64,000 nt of DNA from an uncultured Coriobacteriaceae bacterium. Lineage in GTDB: Bacteria > Actinomycetota > Coriobacteriia > Coriobacteriales > Atopobiaceae. Position 1 is the first letter of the stretch. Each line of letters opens with the position of its first letter. The stretch lies in the NCBI GenBank assembly GCA_902790135.1, contig CADAQM010000032.1, forward strand, positions 1 through 64,000, in the 5' to 3' direction. The notes under the pieces are model-generated. The model was given only the letters and a program-made list of their open reading frames with translations, was not told the origin of the DNA and did not search any database. Both the position numbers and the translations under genes were made by a program. This document shows positions 49,493-58,335 of the stretch, piece by piece.

Positions 49493-49864
49493 TTACTTGG
49501 GGCGCTTGGCGCCGTAGCGGGAGCGAGCGCGCTTGCGGTTCTGGACCGCTGCGCAGTCATACGCGCCACGGATGATCTTGTAACGCACGCCAGGGAGGTC
49601 GCGCACGCGGCCGCCGCGGATGAGCACGATGGAGTGCTCCTGCAGGTTGTGGCCCTCACCCGGGATGTAGGCCGTGACCTCGATGCCGTTGACGAGGCGC
49701 ACACGGGCGACCTTGCGCAGGGCGGAGTTCGGCTTCTTGGGGGTGGTGGTGAAGACGCGGGTGCAGACGCCGCGCTTCTGCGGGTTGTGCTGGAGAGCAG
49801 CGTTCTTGGACTTGGACGCAACAGTCTTGCGACCCTGACGGACGAGCTGGTTGATGGTAGGCAA
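49493..49864 (-). CDS. rpsL: 30S ribosomal protein S12
   Basis: 123 aa. The start is TTG 49864, giving (M)[12 protein letters not shown], with AGAAGGAG upstream; the longer ATG reading translates that site. [38 protein letters not shown] and [17 protein letters not shown] cover the decoding-centre and streptomycin-determining loops. Position 43 keeps the sensitive-type Lys within TPKKPNS. First gene of the str unit. Confidence 0.96.
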   Translation of the reverse strand: MPTINQLVRQGRKTVASKSKNAALQHNPQKRGVCTRVFTTTPKKPNSALRKVARVRLVNGIEVTAYIPGEGHNLQEHSIVLIRGGRVRDLPGVRYKIIRGAYDCAAVQNRKRARSRYGAKRPK

Positions 49865-49948
49865 AGCTTTCTCCTTCTGAACTATCATCTACAACGTATG
49901 CGGAAAGGGCAGCGCAGCACCACTACCCTGGATTGGCACAGCTAGAAC

Positions 49949-49977
49949 ACTCTACGCAGCCGAGGGCGTATTGTCAA
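49949..49977 (-). promoter_or_regulatory. Promoter of rpsL-rpsG-fusA-rpsJ
   Basis: Reverse strand: a perfect TTGACA -35 (49972-49977), 17-bp spacer, TAGAGT -10 (49949-49954), about 85 bp before the rpsL start. Confidence 0.75.
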
Positions 49978-50035
49978 AAGTCCACGGCACCGGGCGTATC
50001 CACACATCACATAGTTAGCACAACTCGCGAAGCAA

Positions 50036-50070
50036 AGACGTGCCTGACCTTGTTACGGTCAGGCACGTCT
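50036..50070 (-). terminator. Terminator of the cyclase-family gene
   Basis: AGACGTGCCTGACC (50036-50049) pairs with GGTCAGGCACGTCT (50057-50070), a 14-bp stem with a 7-nt loop; TTTGCTTCG follows on the reverse strand. It lies 55 bp past the stop. Confidence 0.8.
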
Positions 50071-50124
50071 CTCCGACTGCTGAATGTCTTGCTTCCTCGC
50101 CTTTTGGCGGGACTCCCTTACTCG

Positions 50125-50874
50125 TTACTCGTAGATCGCCCAAGCGCGCACGGGCAGACCAGAGGCGCCCTCCACGCGCGGATAGGCGATGAAGATGATT
50201 GCGCCCGTGGCGGGAAGCTGGTCGAGATTGTCCATGAGCTCGACCTGGAAGCGACCGGCGGCGAGGATCAGGCGCTCGCAGGCGAGGTCATCCTCCTTCA
50301 CGGCCTCGGGGGAGGCGTCGGTGTCGAAGGTCTCGTGACCGATGGCCGCCACGTCGCGCTCGTCGATGAGGAACTGCACCACGGGCAGGCTCCAGCCAGG
50401 CGCGTGCTCGCCGCCCTCCTCGTCAAAGTTGTTGAGGGCGTCGTTGTCCGGCCAGCGGTGGCACCAGCCGGTGCAGAGCGCAACAAAGCTGCCGGTGGGA
50501 ATGGTGCCATGCTCGGCCTCGAAGGCCTCAATGTCGGCCAGGGTCATGGCGTACTCGGGGTTCTCGGCGACCTTGTCGCGGATGTCGACGACCACGAGGG
50601 GAAGGACGTGATTCTCGATGGTGAAGCCCTCGGGACCAGGCGCACCCTCGACGAAGTGGAGGGGGAAGTCGATGTGCGTGCCAAACTGCCCTGGGAACTT
50701 GAAGGTGTGGATACGGCAGCTCAGCATGGGGTTGTCGTAGTCGAAGACGGTCTTGCAGAGCTCGACCGAGTCCTCAGGGATGCCGTTCCAGAAGGGGCTA
50801 TCGTTGTTGAGCGTGTGCGAGAGCTCCACCCAGTGGCAGGATTTGAGCTGCTCAAGCGTGTTCCAGAGACCCAT
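50125..50874 (-). CDS. Cyclase-family metal-dependent hydrolase (kynurenine formamidase-like)
   Basis: The 249-aa protein has the cyclase/KynB signature FGTHIDFPLHF (about 65-75; metal-binding His and Asp), preceded by VELSHTLNNDSPFWNG, with a later His/Glu in AIGHETFDTD. Family members hydrolyse formyl-kynurenine, isatin or related amides, or act on bacteriochlorophyll-type substrates. The real substrate is unknown. AGGAGG precedes ATG. It is probably a single-gene unit. Confidence 0.82.
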   Translation of the reverse strand: MGLWNTLEQLKSCHWVELSHTLNNDSPFWNGIPEDSVELCKTVFDYDNPMLSCRIHTFKFPGQFGTHIDFPLHFVEGAPGPEGFTIENHVLPLVVVDIRDKVAENPEYAMTLADIEAFEAEHGTIPTGSFVALCTGWCHRWPDNDALNNFDEEGGEHAPGWSLPVVQFLIDERDVAAIGHETFDTDASPEAVKEDDLACERLILAAGRFQVELMDNLDQLPATGAIIFIAYPRVEGASGLPVRAWAIYE

Positions 50875-50992
50875 TCCCGTTCCTCCTTAACCATGGCATA
50901 CAGACATGAGTTCCTTTTAGCACACAGTGTTGCGCTGTTTGTGCCCGAGCCAGCATAGGCACAACGGAGACCAGACTTAGCCTCACTCGTAG

Positions 50993-51841
50993 CTACCCTT
51001 GCGGGGCAAAGTATGTTGCGCAGGCCCGCCCGAAGTGCTCGCAGAATCGCTGGCGAGCAAGCTGGGACTCGGGCAAATCCGGCTCCATCATGTCAAACGC
51101 GTGGTAGAGACCCTCGTAGACATCCACCTCGGCAGGCACACCCGCGAATCGCAGCGCCTCCACATACGCAAGCGTCTCGGCATAGAAGGGCTCGCCGGTG
51201 CACACGAAGGTATAGGCCGGCGGAAGACCTGCGAGGTCAGTTGCGCGAGCTGCCGCCGCATAGGGCGACACCTGCGGTGACTGCGCGTCCTTACGCAGGT
51301 ACAGCCACCACGCCTGATGGTTGCGCCGCGTGTTCCAGATCTTGTTGTGGTTGTCTGCCGAGCTTGCGGTATCCAGATTGTCGATCATGGGATAGAGCGG
51401 CATCTGATAGGCCACCGCCACCTCGCCGCGGTCGCGGGCGATAAGGCAGAGCGAGGCCGTGAGACCCCCTCCGGCACTCTCGCCGCCCACCATGAGCTGT
51501 GCGGGGTTAACGCCCAGCTCCACTGCATGGTCGCGCATCCAGAGCAGCGCAGCATAGCAGTCATCGAGTGCAGCCGGATACGGCGCCCGCCACGAGAGCC
51601 GATATGCGGGCGAGACCACCACGGCGCCGTAGCGCTCGACGAGGTCCACCGCCCGCGACATGAAGACCATCTCCTTCATGCCCGTTGCATAGCCGCCTCC
51701 GTGAATCCACAGCACACCCGGTGCGTCGGCCCGTGGGCGGGTCGGCTTCAGCACGAGTGCGGACATGCGGCGCCTGCCTGCGACAATGCGCACGCGCTCG
51801 GCGCACAGATCTAGCCCTCGTGCCGTCAGTCTCACCCGCAT
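50993..51841 (-). CDS. Alpha/beta hydrolase, hormone-sensitive lipase (esterase) family
   Basis: The 282-aa product has the HSL oxyanion motif IHGGGYATG, the nucleophile GESAGGGL, and a C-terminal YHAFDMMEP with the catalytic His, after the acidic residue region PAEVDVYEG. It hydrolyses short-chain esters of unknown identity. ATG 51841 follows GGGGAGG; the longer reading adds 69 Arg-rich residues that look like shadow sequence. It lies 61 bp downstream of the GH3 gene and may share its transcript, for instance to remove acyl groups from a plant or mucin glycan (inference). Confidence 0.85.
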   Translation of the reverse strand: MRVRLTARGLDLCAERVRIVAGRRRMSALVLKPTRPRADAPGVLWIHGGGYATGMKEMVFMSRAVDLVERYGAVVVSPAYRLSWRAPYPAALDDCYAALLWMRDHAVELGVNPAQLMVGGESAGGGLTASLCLIARDRGEVAVAYQMPLYPMIDNLDTASSADNHNKIWNTRRNHQAWWLYLRKDAQSPQVSPYAAAARATDLAGLPPAYTFVCTGEPFYAETLAYVEALRFAGVPAEVDVYEGLYHAFDMMEPDLPESQLARQRFCEHFGRACATYFAPQG

Positions 51842-51902
51842 GACACCCTCCCCGGCCAAACGTCGCCCAGACTTACAACCACGACTCTCGATACGCGTCG
51901 CC

Positions 51903-54485
51903 CTACTTAAGCCGTCGAGACTCGTCTGCCACCCTGAGTGCCTTCGAGCTGCGTAGGTTCTCAAGGGAGTTGACCGCAGCCGCAAGGAGCCAAGGACCAA
52001 AGACCCACAGCAGACAGAGCAGGATTGCCAGACCAATGCCCCGGCCAAAGGCGATCGCCAGCACCATCAGAACGAGACCACCCAGCCCCCAGCCCTTAGC
52101 CTCGCGCACGATGGCATGGACAAGACCGCTGTCGGTGATTCCTCCAGTCATCTGCCCGATGGCTCGCAGGGGCATGTTGTAGACGAACTCAACATTGATG
52201 TTAGGCGCACCCGCCTTGAACGCCTCGCGCTCCGCCACCCCTAGCCCCGCGCTGATGGCCATGAGCATCGGGCTTCTGCTGCGCGTGAGGTCGCGGAAGG
52301 TCATGCACTCGTCGATGGTCACCTCGGAATCGGGCAGCGGACGACCGAGCAGCTCGGCAAACTGCGCGTCGCTCACGCAACCGCCAGCAACCCGGCCGGT
52401 CTCATAAGGCGCGAGGTCGAGGCCCTGATAGGGATTCGGAGCATTGGTGCCCGCCAAGTCGACCGTACCAACAAGGCGCACATCCTCGCTGCTTGCCGCC
52501 ACGCGTAGCTCGTAGGTGCCTCCCTCGACCTCCCAGGCATCGGTTGCCACGTTCCAGTAGCGGAAGGCGGTCTCGCCGAGAGTGAAGGTCACGTCGCACG
52601 ACTCGCCCGGCTGTAGCATCACCTTTGCGAAGGCCTTGAGCTCCTGCTCGGGACGGAAGACCTGATGCTCGGGCTTTGCCACGTACAGTTGGACGACTTC
52701 GGCACCAGCCGCGTCACCGGTGTTGGCCACGGTGACGGTGATTCTAGTCCCCGTGCCCCGTTCCGCATCGCCCTGATAAACGCGCAGGTTAGCGTACGTG
52801 AAGGACGTATAGGAGAGACCGTAGCCAAAGGGGTAGGCCGGGCGCACGCCCGCTGTCTGGCAGTAGCGGTAGCCCACAAAGAGGCCCTCTCGATACTCGG
52901 CGGTCTTCTCGTAGCTGGGGAAGTTGCCGGCTGTGGGGCTATCGGAAAGATGCTGGTACCAGGTCTCGGCGGTCTTGCCCGAGGGGTTGACGCGGCCCAT
53001 CAGAGCATCGATTGCCGCAGCCGCACCGGCTTGCCCACCGAGGGCGAGGTGCACCAGAGCTCGGGCATCTGCCGCCCAGTCGGTCTCCACGGACGCGCCT
53101 GCCGAGAGCAGGACGACCGTATTCGGGTTCGCTGCAGCCACCGCCTTGAGCAGGGCAATCTGCGCGTCGGGAATACACATGTCCAAGCGATCGAAGCCCT
53201 CGGACTCGGCGGACTCGGGCAAACCCATGCACACGAGGGCCACATCGGCTTGCCGGGCGAGGGCCACAGCCTCCTGCCGCAACTCGACGTTCTCATGGCC
53301 ATCCCGCTCAAACCCACGTGCAGCTCCCACGACCTGCAGGTCTTCCTGGTCAATGAGCCCGGCAAGCGTGTCGAGCTGCGTACAGTTAACCAGCGACGAG
53401 CCAGCCCCCTGGTAGCGCGGCGTTATCGCGAAATCGCCCAGCAGCGCCACCTTGGTGCCAGGCGCGAGCGGCAGCAGCGGACGGCCATCGGCAGCCGAAC
53501 CGCATGCCTCGGCCTTCTCGTTCTTGAGCAGGACGATCGACTGCGCGGCAATCTCGCGCGCAAGCCAATGGTGGGCTTCCCGGTCGAACTCCTTGCCCTG
53601 ATTGGCCTCCACCGCAGCACGCGTGCGGAGCATGAGGTGAAGGGCCTCTTCCACGCGGACATCCAGCGTGGCCTCCGAGATGCGACCGTCGCGCACGGCC
53701 ACGGCCAGCGTGCGAGCCTCGCCGAGGCCGGGCGCGGGCATCTCGAAGGTCGACCCCGCGGCGACGCCCGCCACGTGGTCGTTGCTGCCTCCCCAGTCGG
53801 TCACCACCGCTCCGCCAAAGCCCCAGCTATCGCGCAGAATCTCCTGCAGCAGGTGCCCGGACTCATTGGCGTAGGTGCCATTGATCATGTTGTAGCTCGT
53901 CATGATGCACCATGGGTCGCCCTCGCGCACCACGGTCTCAAAGCCCGTGAGGTAGATCTCGCGCAGAGTCCGCTCGTCCAGGACGGAGTCGGACGCCTGG
54001 CGGCGCGTCTCCTGGCTGTTGACGGCAAAGTGCTTGGGGCAGGCAGCCACACCCTGGCTCTGAATGCCACGCACGTAGGCGGCAGCCATCTTGCCAGCAA
54101 GGAGCGGATCCTCGGAAAAGTACTCGAAGTTGCGACCGGTCAACGGGCTGCGCTTGATGTTGAGACCCGGGCCCAGCACGCATCCCACACCTTGGCAGGC
54201 AGCCTCCTCACCAAGTGCCGTGCCAAGACGCTCGCCCAACGAGGGGTCCCAGCTCTGTGCCACCGTCGCCGCCGTCGGAAAGCACGTGGCCGGCAGGCTT
54301 CCCCCGATACCCAAGTGGTTGCTTGTGGTGGGATCCTGGTGGCGCATACCGTGCGGTCCGTCGGAAAACTGCAGCTTCGGTATGCCGAGGCTGGGGATGG
54401 CAAAGGTACCGAAGGCGCTGGCCCCCTGCAGCAAGGCGCACTTCTCCTCGAGGGTGAGCTGGGCGATGATGTCCTCGTATGCCAT
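51903..54485 (-). CDS. Family 3 glycoside hydrolase (beta-glucosidase type) with C-terminal membrane hairpin
   Basis: 860 aa. The (beta/alpha)8 domain contains LQFSDGPHGMRHQD, GPGLNIKRSPLTGRNFEYFS, CPKHFAVNSQETRR and the nucleophile Asp in GGAVVTDWGGSNDH (about 225-238). The alpha/beta sandwich (about 330-540) and a fibronectin-III-like domain (about 590-690) follow. The last 190 residues include MPLRAIGQMTGG and then two strongly hydrophobic segments (about 795-840). There is no signal peptide, so it is probably cytoplasmic and tethered to the inner membrane face. It likely removes terminal beta-linked glucose or related sugars. Confidence 0.9.
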   Translation of the reverse strand: MAYEDIIAQLTLEEKCALLQGASAFGTFAIPSLGIPKLQFSDGPHGMRHQDPTTSNHLGIGGSLPATCFPTAATVAQSWDPSLGERLGTALGEEAACQGVGCVLGPGLNIKRSPLTGRNFEYFSEDPLLAGKMAAAYVRGIQSQGVAACPKHFAVNSQETRRQASDSVLDERTLREIYLTGFETVVREGDPWCIMTSYNMINGTYANESGHLLQEILRDSWGFGGAVVTDWGGSNDHVAGVAAGSTFEMPAPGLGEARTLAVAVRDGRISEATLDVRVEEALHLMLRTRAAVEANQGKEFDREAHHWLAREIAAQSIVLLKNEKAEACGSAADGRPLLPLAPGTKVALLGDFAITPRYQGAGSSLVNCTQLDTLAGLIDQEDLQVVGAARGFERDGHENVELRQEAVALARQADVALVCMGLPESAESEGFDRLDMCIPDAQIALLKAVAAANPNTVVLLSAGASVETDWAADARALVHLALGGQAGAAAAIDALMGRVNPSGKTAETWYQHLSDSPTAGNFPSYEKTAEYREGLFVGYRYCQTAGVRPAYPFGYGLSYTSFTYANLRVYQGDAERGTGTRITVTVANTGDAAGAEVVQLYVAKPEHQVFRPEQELKAFAKVMLQPGESCDVTFTLGETAFRYWNVATDAWEVEGGTYELRVAASSEDVRLVGTVDLAGTNAPNPYQGLDLAPYETGRVAGGCVSDAQFAELLGRPLPDSEVTIDECMTFRDLTRSRSPMLMAISAGLGVAEREAFKAGAPNINVEFVYNMPLRAIGQMTGGITDSGLVHAIVREAKGWGLGGLVLMVLAIAFGRGIGLAILLCLLWVFGPWLLAAAVNSLENLRSSKALRVADESRRLK

Positions 54486-54623
54486 AGGCGGTCCCTCCGG
54501 CCGTTGTTTTGCTACCCTGAGACTACGCCAGGAACGAGGCCGCAGGGGCCACGTGTCGAAATCGATTGGTCTGGCGTCATGTATTTGCGAAGGGCTCTTC
54601 GAAGTCGGGGCCCCGCGGGACCT

Positions 54624-55775
54624 TTACCCCATCACGACGCAGCGCAGGGCAAAGGCCTTGGCAAAACGGCCGTAGGGCTGCACGAGGGTGAGGTCGTAGC
54701 CATGCAGGTCGGCAATCCGCTTGCAGATGGAGAGGCCCAAGCCACTGCCACCCGATGACACGCGGGCCGCATCGCCGCGCGTGAAGGGCTGGAAGAGGGC
54801 ATCGGGGTCGTCGGCGATAGGAGCTCCCGTGTCCGCCACGATCGTGTAGGCCACGCCCGCCTCGCGCACCAGCAGAAGCGCAATCTCGGTTCCGGCCTCG
54901 TTGTGACGAACCGCATTGGTGAGCAGATTTGCCACCACACGTCCCAGCTGCACCTCGTCGGCAAAGACCGAGCACGGGTCCTCCGGCACCTCGACCGAGA
55001 AGTGCATGCCCGCCTCCTCGATGTCCTCATACGCAACCGCCGCCTCACGCAAAAGCAGCTGCGGCAGGTCGACAGGCGCACGGTCGAGCGCGTAGGCGCC
55101 ACTTCCCAGCTTGGTGTACTCGAAGACGGATGACACCAGACCACTCAGCTTGTCGGTCTTGTCGCAGATAGATTGCAGATACTCGTCGCGCTGCGCGTCG
55201 TCACGCACCACGCCGTCGGAGATGGCATGCGCCATGCCCGATATGGCCATGAGCGGCGTGCGCAGGTCGTGGGCTATGTCGGTCATAAACTGGCTGCGCT
55301 GCTGGTCGATCTGCGCAAGCTCGCGCTCGCGACGCTCTTGGAGCTCTCGCACGCGACGCACCACCATGCGCGCATACGTCAGCGCCCCGTAGAGGGGCGG
55401 GAGCACGAGCATTGCCAGCATGAGAAGCGAGAGCAGCACCAGAAGCGAGCCGCGTGCCAGGCCGAGGGCCTGCAGGTAATTGCCTTGTACGATAGAGCCG
55501 ATAAGCAGGCCAAACCAGCGGAGAAGCGTCCCGAGGGAGCTTGCGTTCTGCGGTATCGACACGTTGATGCCACTTGCCATTCCCCGCAGCAAGGGCAGCA
55601 GACAGCGACCCTCGAACCACACCACCAGCGACTCTGCCAGCATGACCGCCAGCATCACCAGCACGAAGCGCACGACCAGATACGAGATCAGCTCGTTGGT
55701 TCCTTCGGAAGTGGAGAGGTCCATCTCCGGCTGCTTTGACCCAGCCGAGGCGCGGGTTCGGTTTAGGATGCCCAT
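54624..55775 (-). CDS. Sensor histidine kinase
   Basis: 383 aa: two membrane segments (about 30-52 and 108-132) frame a roughly 55-residue external loop. A helical linker, HisKA with the phospho-acceptor His169 in FMTDIAHDLRTPL, and an HATPase domain (NLLTNAVRHNEAG, GSGLGLSICKRI) follow. The signal is unknown; the short sensor loop suggests an envelope or membrane cue. It starts 4 bp after the response regulator stop and is clearly one operon with it. Confidence 0.92.
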   Translation of the reverse strand: MGILNRTRASAGSKQPEMDLSTSEGTNELISYLVVRFVLVMLAVMLAESLVVWFEGRCLLPLLRGMASGINVSIPQNASSLGTLLRWFGLLIGSIVQGNYLQALGLARGSLLVLLSLLMLAMLVLPPLYGALTYARMVVRRVRELQERRERELAQIDQQRSQFMTDIAHDLRTPLMAISGMAHAISDGVVRDDAQRDEYLQSICDKTDKLSGLVSSVFEYTKLGSGAYALDRAPVDLPQLLLREAAVAYEDIEEAGMHFSVEVPEDPCSVFADEVQLGRVVANLLTNAVRHNEAGTEIALLLVREAGVAYTIVADTGAPIADDPDALFQPFTRGDAARVSSGGSGLGLSICKRIADLHGYDLTLVQPYGRFAKAFALRCVVMG

Positions 55776-55779
55776 GCGC

Positions 55780-56475
55780 TCACTTCTCCAGCCGATAGCC
55801 GAGACCTCTGATGGTCTTGATGTATGCCTGCGGATCGTCCGAAAGCTTGGAGCGCAGCTTGCTCATGCAGACCATCACGCTGTTCTCAGCTGCCACGTAC
55901 TCATCTCCCCAACCGCACTCGTAGAGCTGCTGCTTGGTGAAGACGCGCCCGGGATGCTCCATGAGCAGCGTCATGATGCGCAGCTCCATCGGCGTCAGGT
56001 CCACAGGGGCACCGCCGCAGGTGAGCGCGCAGGCATCCCGGTCCAGCTCGAGGTCACGGACGCGCAGCACGTCAGCGGGCTTCGGCTGCCCCTGCTGGCG
56101 GGCCATGAGTCCCTTGGCGCGGCGCAGGGTCGCGCCCACGCGCGCCACCGCCTCGAGCGGATTGAAGGGTTTGACCAGGTAGTCGTCCGCACCGAGGTTG
56201 AGGCCCAGGATCTTGTCGGGGTCCTGTCCCTTGGCAGAAATCACAATCACCGGCACGTCGCTCGTCTCGCGGATCCGCTTGAGCACGTGGTAGCCGTCGA
56301 GCACGGGCATCATGATGTCGAGTAGGCAGAGGTCGATGTGCTCGCTCAGCAGCGTCTCGAGCGCAGCCCCGCCGTCGGCGGCCTCCAGCACCTCGTACCC
56401 GGCATTCTCCAGGTACAGCACGAGGACGCTGCGAATGTCCGGCTCGTCGTCGGCAATCAGGATCCTATCCGCCAC
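55780..56475 (-). CDS. OmpR/PhoB-family response regulator
   Basis: 231 aa. The receiver domain has ILIADDEPD, phospho-acceptor Asp53 in LLDIMMPVLDG and the conserved Lys in VISAKG. The winged-helix DNA-binding domain (about 130-231) has LTPMELRIMTLLMEHPGRVF and the C-terminal IKTIRGLGYRLEK. GTG 56475 is the start, with GAGGGGAG upstream; the ATG 13 codons earlier reads through it. The next gene downstream after the kinase is the GH3 hydrolase, a possible target by proximity only. Confidence 0.93.
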   Translation of the reverse strand: MADRILIADDEPDIRSVLVLYLENAGYEVLEAADGGAALETLLSEHIDLCLLDIMMPVLDGYHVLKRIRETSDVPVIVISAKGQDPDKILGLNLGADDYLVKPFNPLEAVARVGATLRRAKGLMARQQGQPKPADVLRVRDLELDRDACALTCGGAPVDLTPMELRIMTLLMEHPGRVFTKQQLYECGWGDEYVAAENSVMVCMSKLRSKLSDDPQAYIKTIRGLGYRLEK

Positions 56476-56564
56476 GGTCTCTCCCCTCTTACGCTCTCGT
56501 GGTGCAAGGGCCATCCGAGCCGAAGCTCGGATGGCTTGGTACGTGACCTGCTCGTTTGTTGATA

Positions 56565-57602
56565 CTACGCCTGCAGGTCGTGTGCGGCAACGGAGTCGTC
56601 CTGCGCCTCGTCGGAGTCAGCGGTCTCGTCATCCCACACCGGCGCGGGGGCATCCTCAGCGGCGAACGGAGGCACGGGCACGGCAGCCACGGAAGTCGGG
56701 GCGGGAGCAGGGAGCGGCGCGTTGTCCTGGAGGTCCAGCTGGCCATAGCGCAGCTTCTCGTACAACGCGGCATCGGTCATCTTCTTGTACGGCGAGGCGT
56801 AGAAGACGGTGACGAGACCCAGCGTGGGAAGGGCCAGCAGGTACCAGCCGATGAAGGACAGGTCGAGCACGAAGGCGCGCCACTTGTTGCCGGTCATCAT
56901 GCGCTTGCTCTCCGCGAAGGCGCGGTCCTTGGTCATGGTGGGGTCGTCAGCCAGCAGGTACGGGATCATGCGGTACTCGTAGGCCTTCACGATGCCAGGG
57001 ACGATGAGCAGCAGGCCCCAAAGGATGGTGTAGATGTCGCGCCAGAACATGGTCTTGACCGTCTCGCGATAGTTGTTGTCAAAACCGAAGGCGACCTCCT
57101 TGACCTCGGCCTTCTGGTTGAGGTTGCGTGTAAAGAAGCGATAGGTGCCCACCTCGAGCGGATTGGCGAGAAACGCCTCGATAGTGAGGGCGATAGCAAG
57201 CACCACGACGGCAATCACGAAGACGACACCCGCGACCGCAAAGACCTCGGCAGGCGAGAGGCTGAGGTGCACTGGACTGTTCTCCTCGACGATGCTCTCG
57301 GACTCGTTGTAGTCATTGACGAGCCCCGTAATCTCGTCGATGGGAGGGTTGTCCGGATCGGTCATATCGATCTCGTCGAAGTCCTCGAGCATCTGATCGA
57401 CCTCGGTTGGGCTCAGCTCGTGCTCATAGGTAGTCATTTCGGGCTGATAGGCATAGTCGGATGCGCGATTCCCCCCGGCCGTTCCTACGACGCCGGCCCC
57501 ACTGCAGACGATCGTGAACACCAACGCAACGAGCACCGTCTTCCAGTAGTTGAGGTGCAGGGTTTCCTTGGCCTTGGCCTTGAGCTCTTTTCTGGTCCAC
57601 AT
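56565..57602 (-). CDS. DUF975-family integral membrane protein
   Basis: The 345-aa protein starts MWTRKELKAKAKETLHLNYW, the typical amphipathic opening of DUF975 proteins. About five membrane helices follow, with the family stretch NPLEVGTYRFF and later IVPGIVKAYEYRMIPYLLAD. A long acidic segment after the first helix (about 45-110) and an Ala/Pro/Asp-rich tail are extra. ATG 57602 follows AAGGAGG. The function of the family is unknown. It lies upstream of the two-component genes (90 bp), possibly in one transcript. Confidence 0.82.
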   Translation of the reverse strand: MWTRKELKAKAKETLHLNYWKTVLVALVFTIVCSGAGVVGTAGGNRASDYAYQPEMTTYEHELSPTEVDQMLEDFDEIDMTDPDNPPIDEITGLVNDYNESESIVEENSPVHLSLSPAEVFAVAGVVFVIAVVVLAIALTIEAFLANPLEVGTYRFFTRNLNQKAEVKEVAFGFDNNYRETVKTMFWRDIYTILWGLLLIVPGIVKAYEYRMIPYLLADDPTMTKDRAFAESKRMMTGNKWRAFVLDLSFIGWYLLALPTLGLVTVFYASPYKKMTDAALYEKLRYGQLDLQDNAPLPAPAPTSVAAVPVPPFAAEDAPAPVWDDETADSDEAQDDSVAAHDLQA

Positions 57603-57729
57603 GATATCCTCCTTGATGTGCAGACCACACTTGCTTTGCATGGCATCAAGGATAGGAGGGCTACCTTTCGGTGGGCCCACAGCTAACCTTTCGGTTTCCT
57701 TAACCTTTTGCGAGTCGGGCGAGACCCTC

Positions 57730-58323
57730 TCAGAGCTCGAACTCGTGCCAGCCAAAGGCATTGATCAGTCGCGTATCGCTGGGATGCATTCGCACGCGCT
57801 CGATCATCCCGTAGTCGAGATGCACGTGCCCGTGCAGCATGACCTTGGGATGCAGCCAGTCGAGAAGTCCGTTGAACGCGTCGAAGCCCTGATGCGGGCC
57901 GTCCGGGAGGTCGCCATGGCCCCGCGGCGGCGTGTGGGTCACCAAAACGTCGATACCACCGGTCAGGTACGCCCGCAGGCCCAGAGACACCGCCTTGTGC
58001 CGCATCTCGGCCTGGCTGTAGCCCACGATTCCCTCGCGGTAGTCGAGCGAACCCTCGAGCCCTGCGATTCGCAGGCCGCCTATGCGCTCAACCCGTCCAT
58101 CGAGGTCGGTGCCGCCCAGATGCGGGTCGTCCTCGTAACCCACGTCGTGGTTGCCGCGCACGTACAGCAGCGGGGCATTGGCAAGCGTGGCCACGCAGTC
58201 GAGATAGGACATCCCCAGGTCTCCGCACGAGATGACCAGGTCGTACCTGCTTGCCCTGTCGGGCCGCTTCAGCCGCTCGAGCAGCAGGCTGTCCTCCACG
58301 TCCGCGATGGCCAGAATCCGCAT
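57730..58323 (-). CDS. Metallophosphoesterase (YfcE/MJ0936-like)
   Basis: The 197-aa calcineurin-like protein has ILAIADVEDS, SCGDLGMSYL, YVRGNHDVGY, VLVTHTPPRGHGD and HGHVHLDYG, the full set of metal ligands except that the usual DxH at the N-terminus reads ADVED (Asp-Val-Glu). That substitution may alter metal use. Substrate unknown. It follows the BMP-like gene by 12 bp and is probably co-transcribed with it. Confidence 0.85.
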   Translation of the reverse strand: MRILAIADVEDSLLLERLKRPDRASRYDLVISCGDLGMSYLDCVATLANAPLLYVRGNHDVGYEDDPHLGGTDLDGRVERIGGLRIAGLEGSLDYREGIVGYSQAEMRHKAVSLGLRAYLTGGIDVLVTHTPPRGHGDLPDGPHQGFDAFNGLLDWLHPKVMLHGHVHLDYGMIERVRMHPSDTRLINAFGWHEFEL

Positions 58324-58335
58324 GACGCCTCCGTC

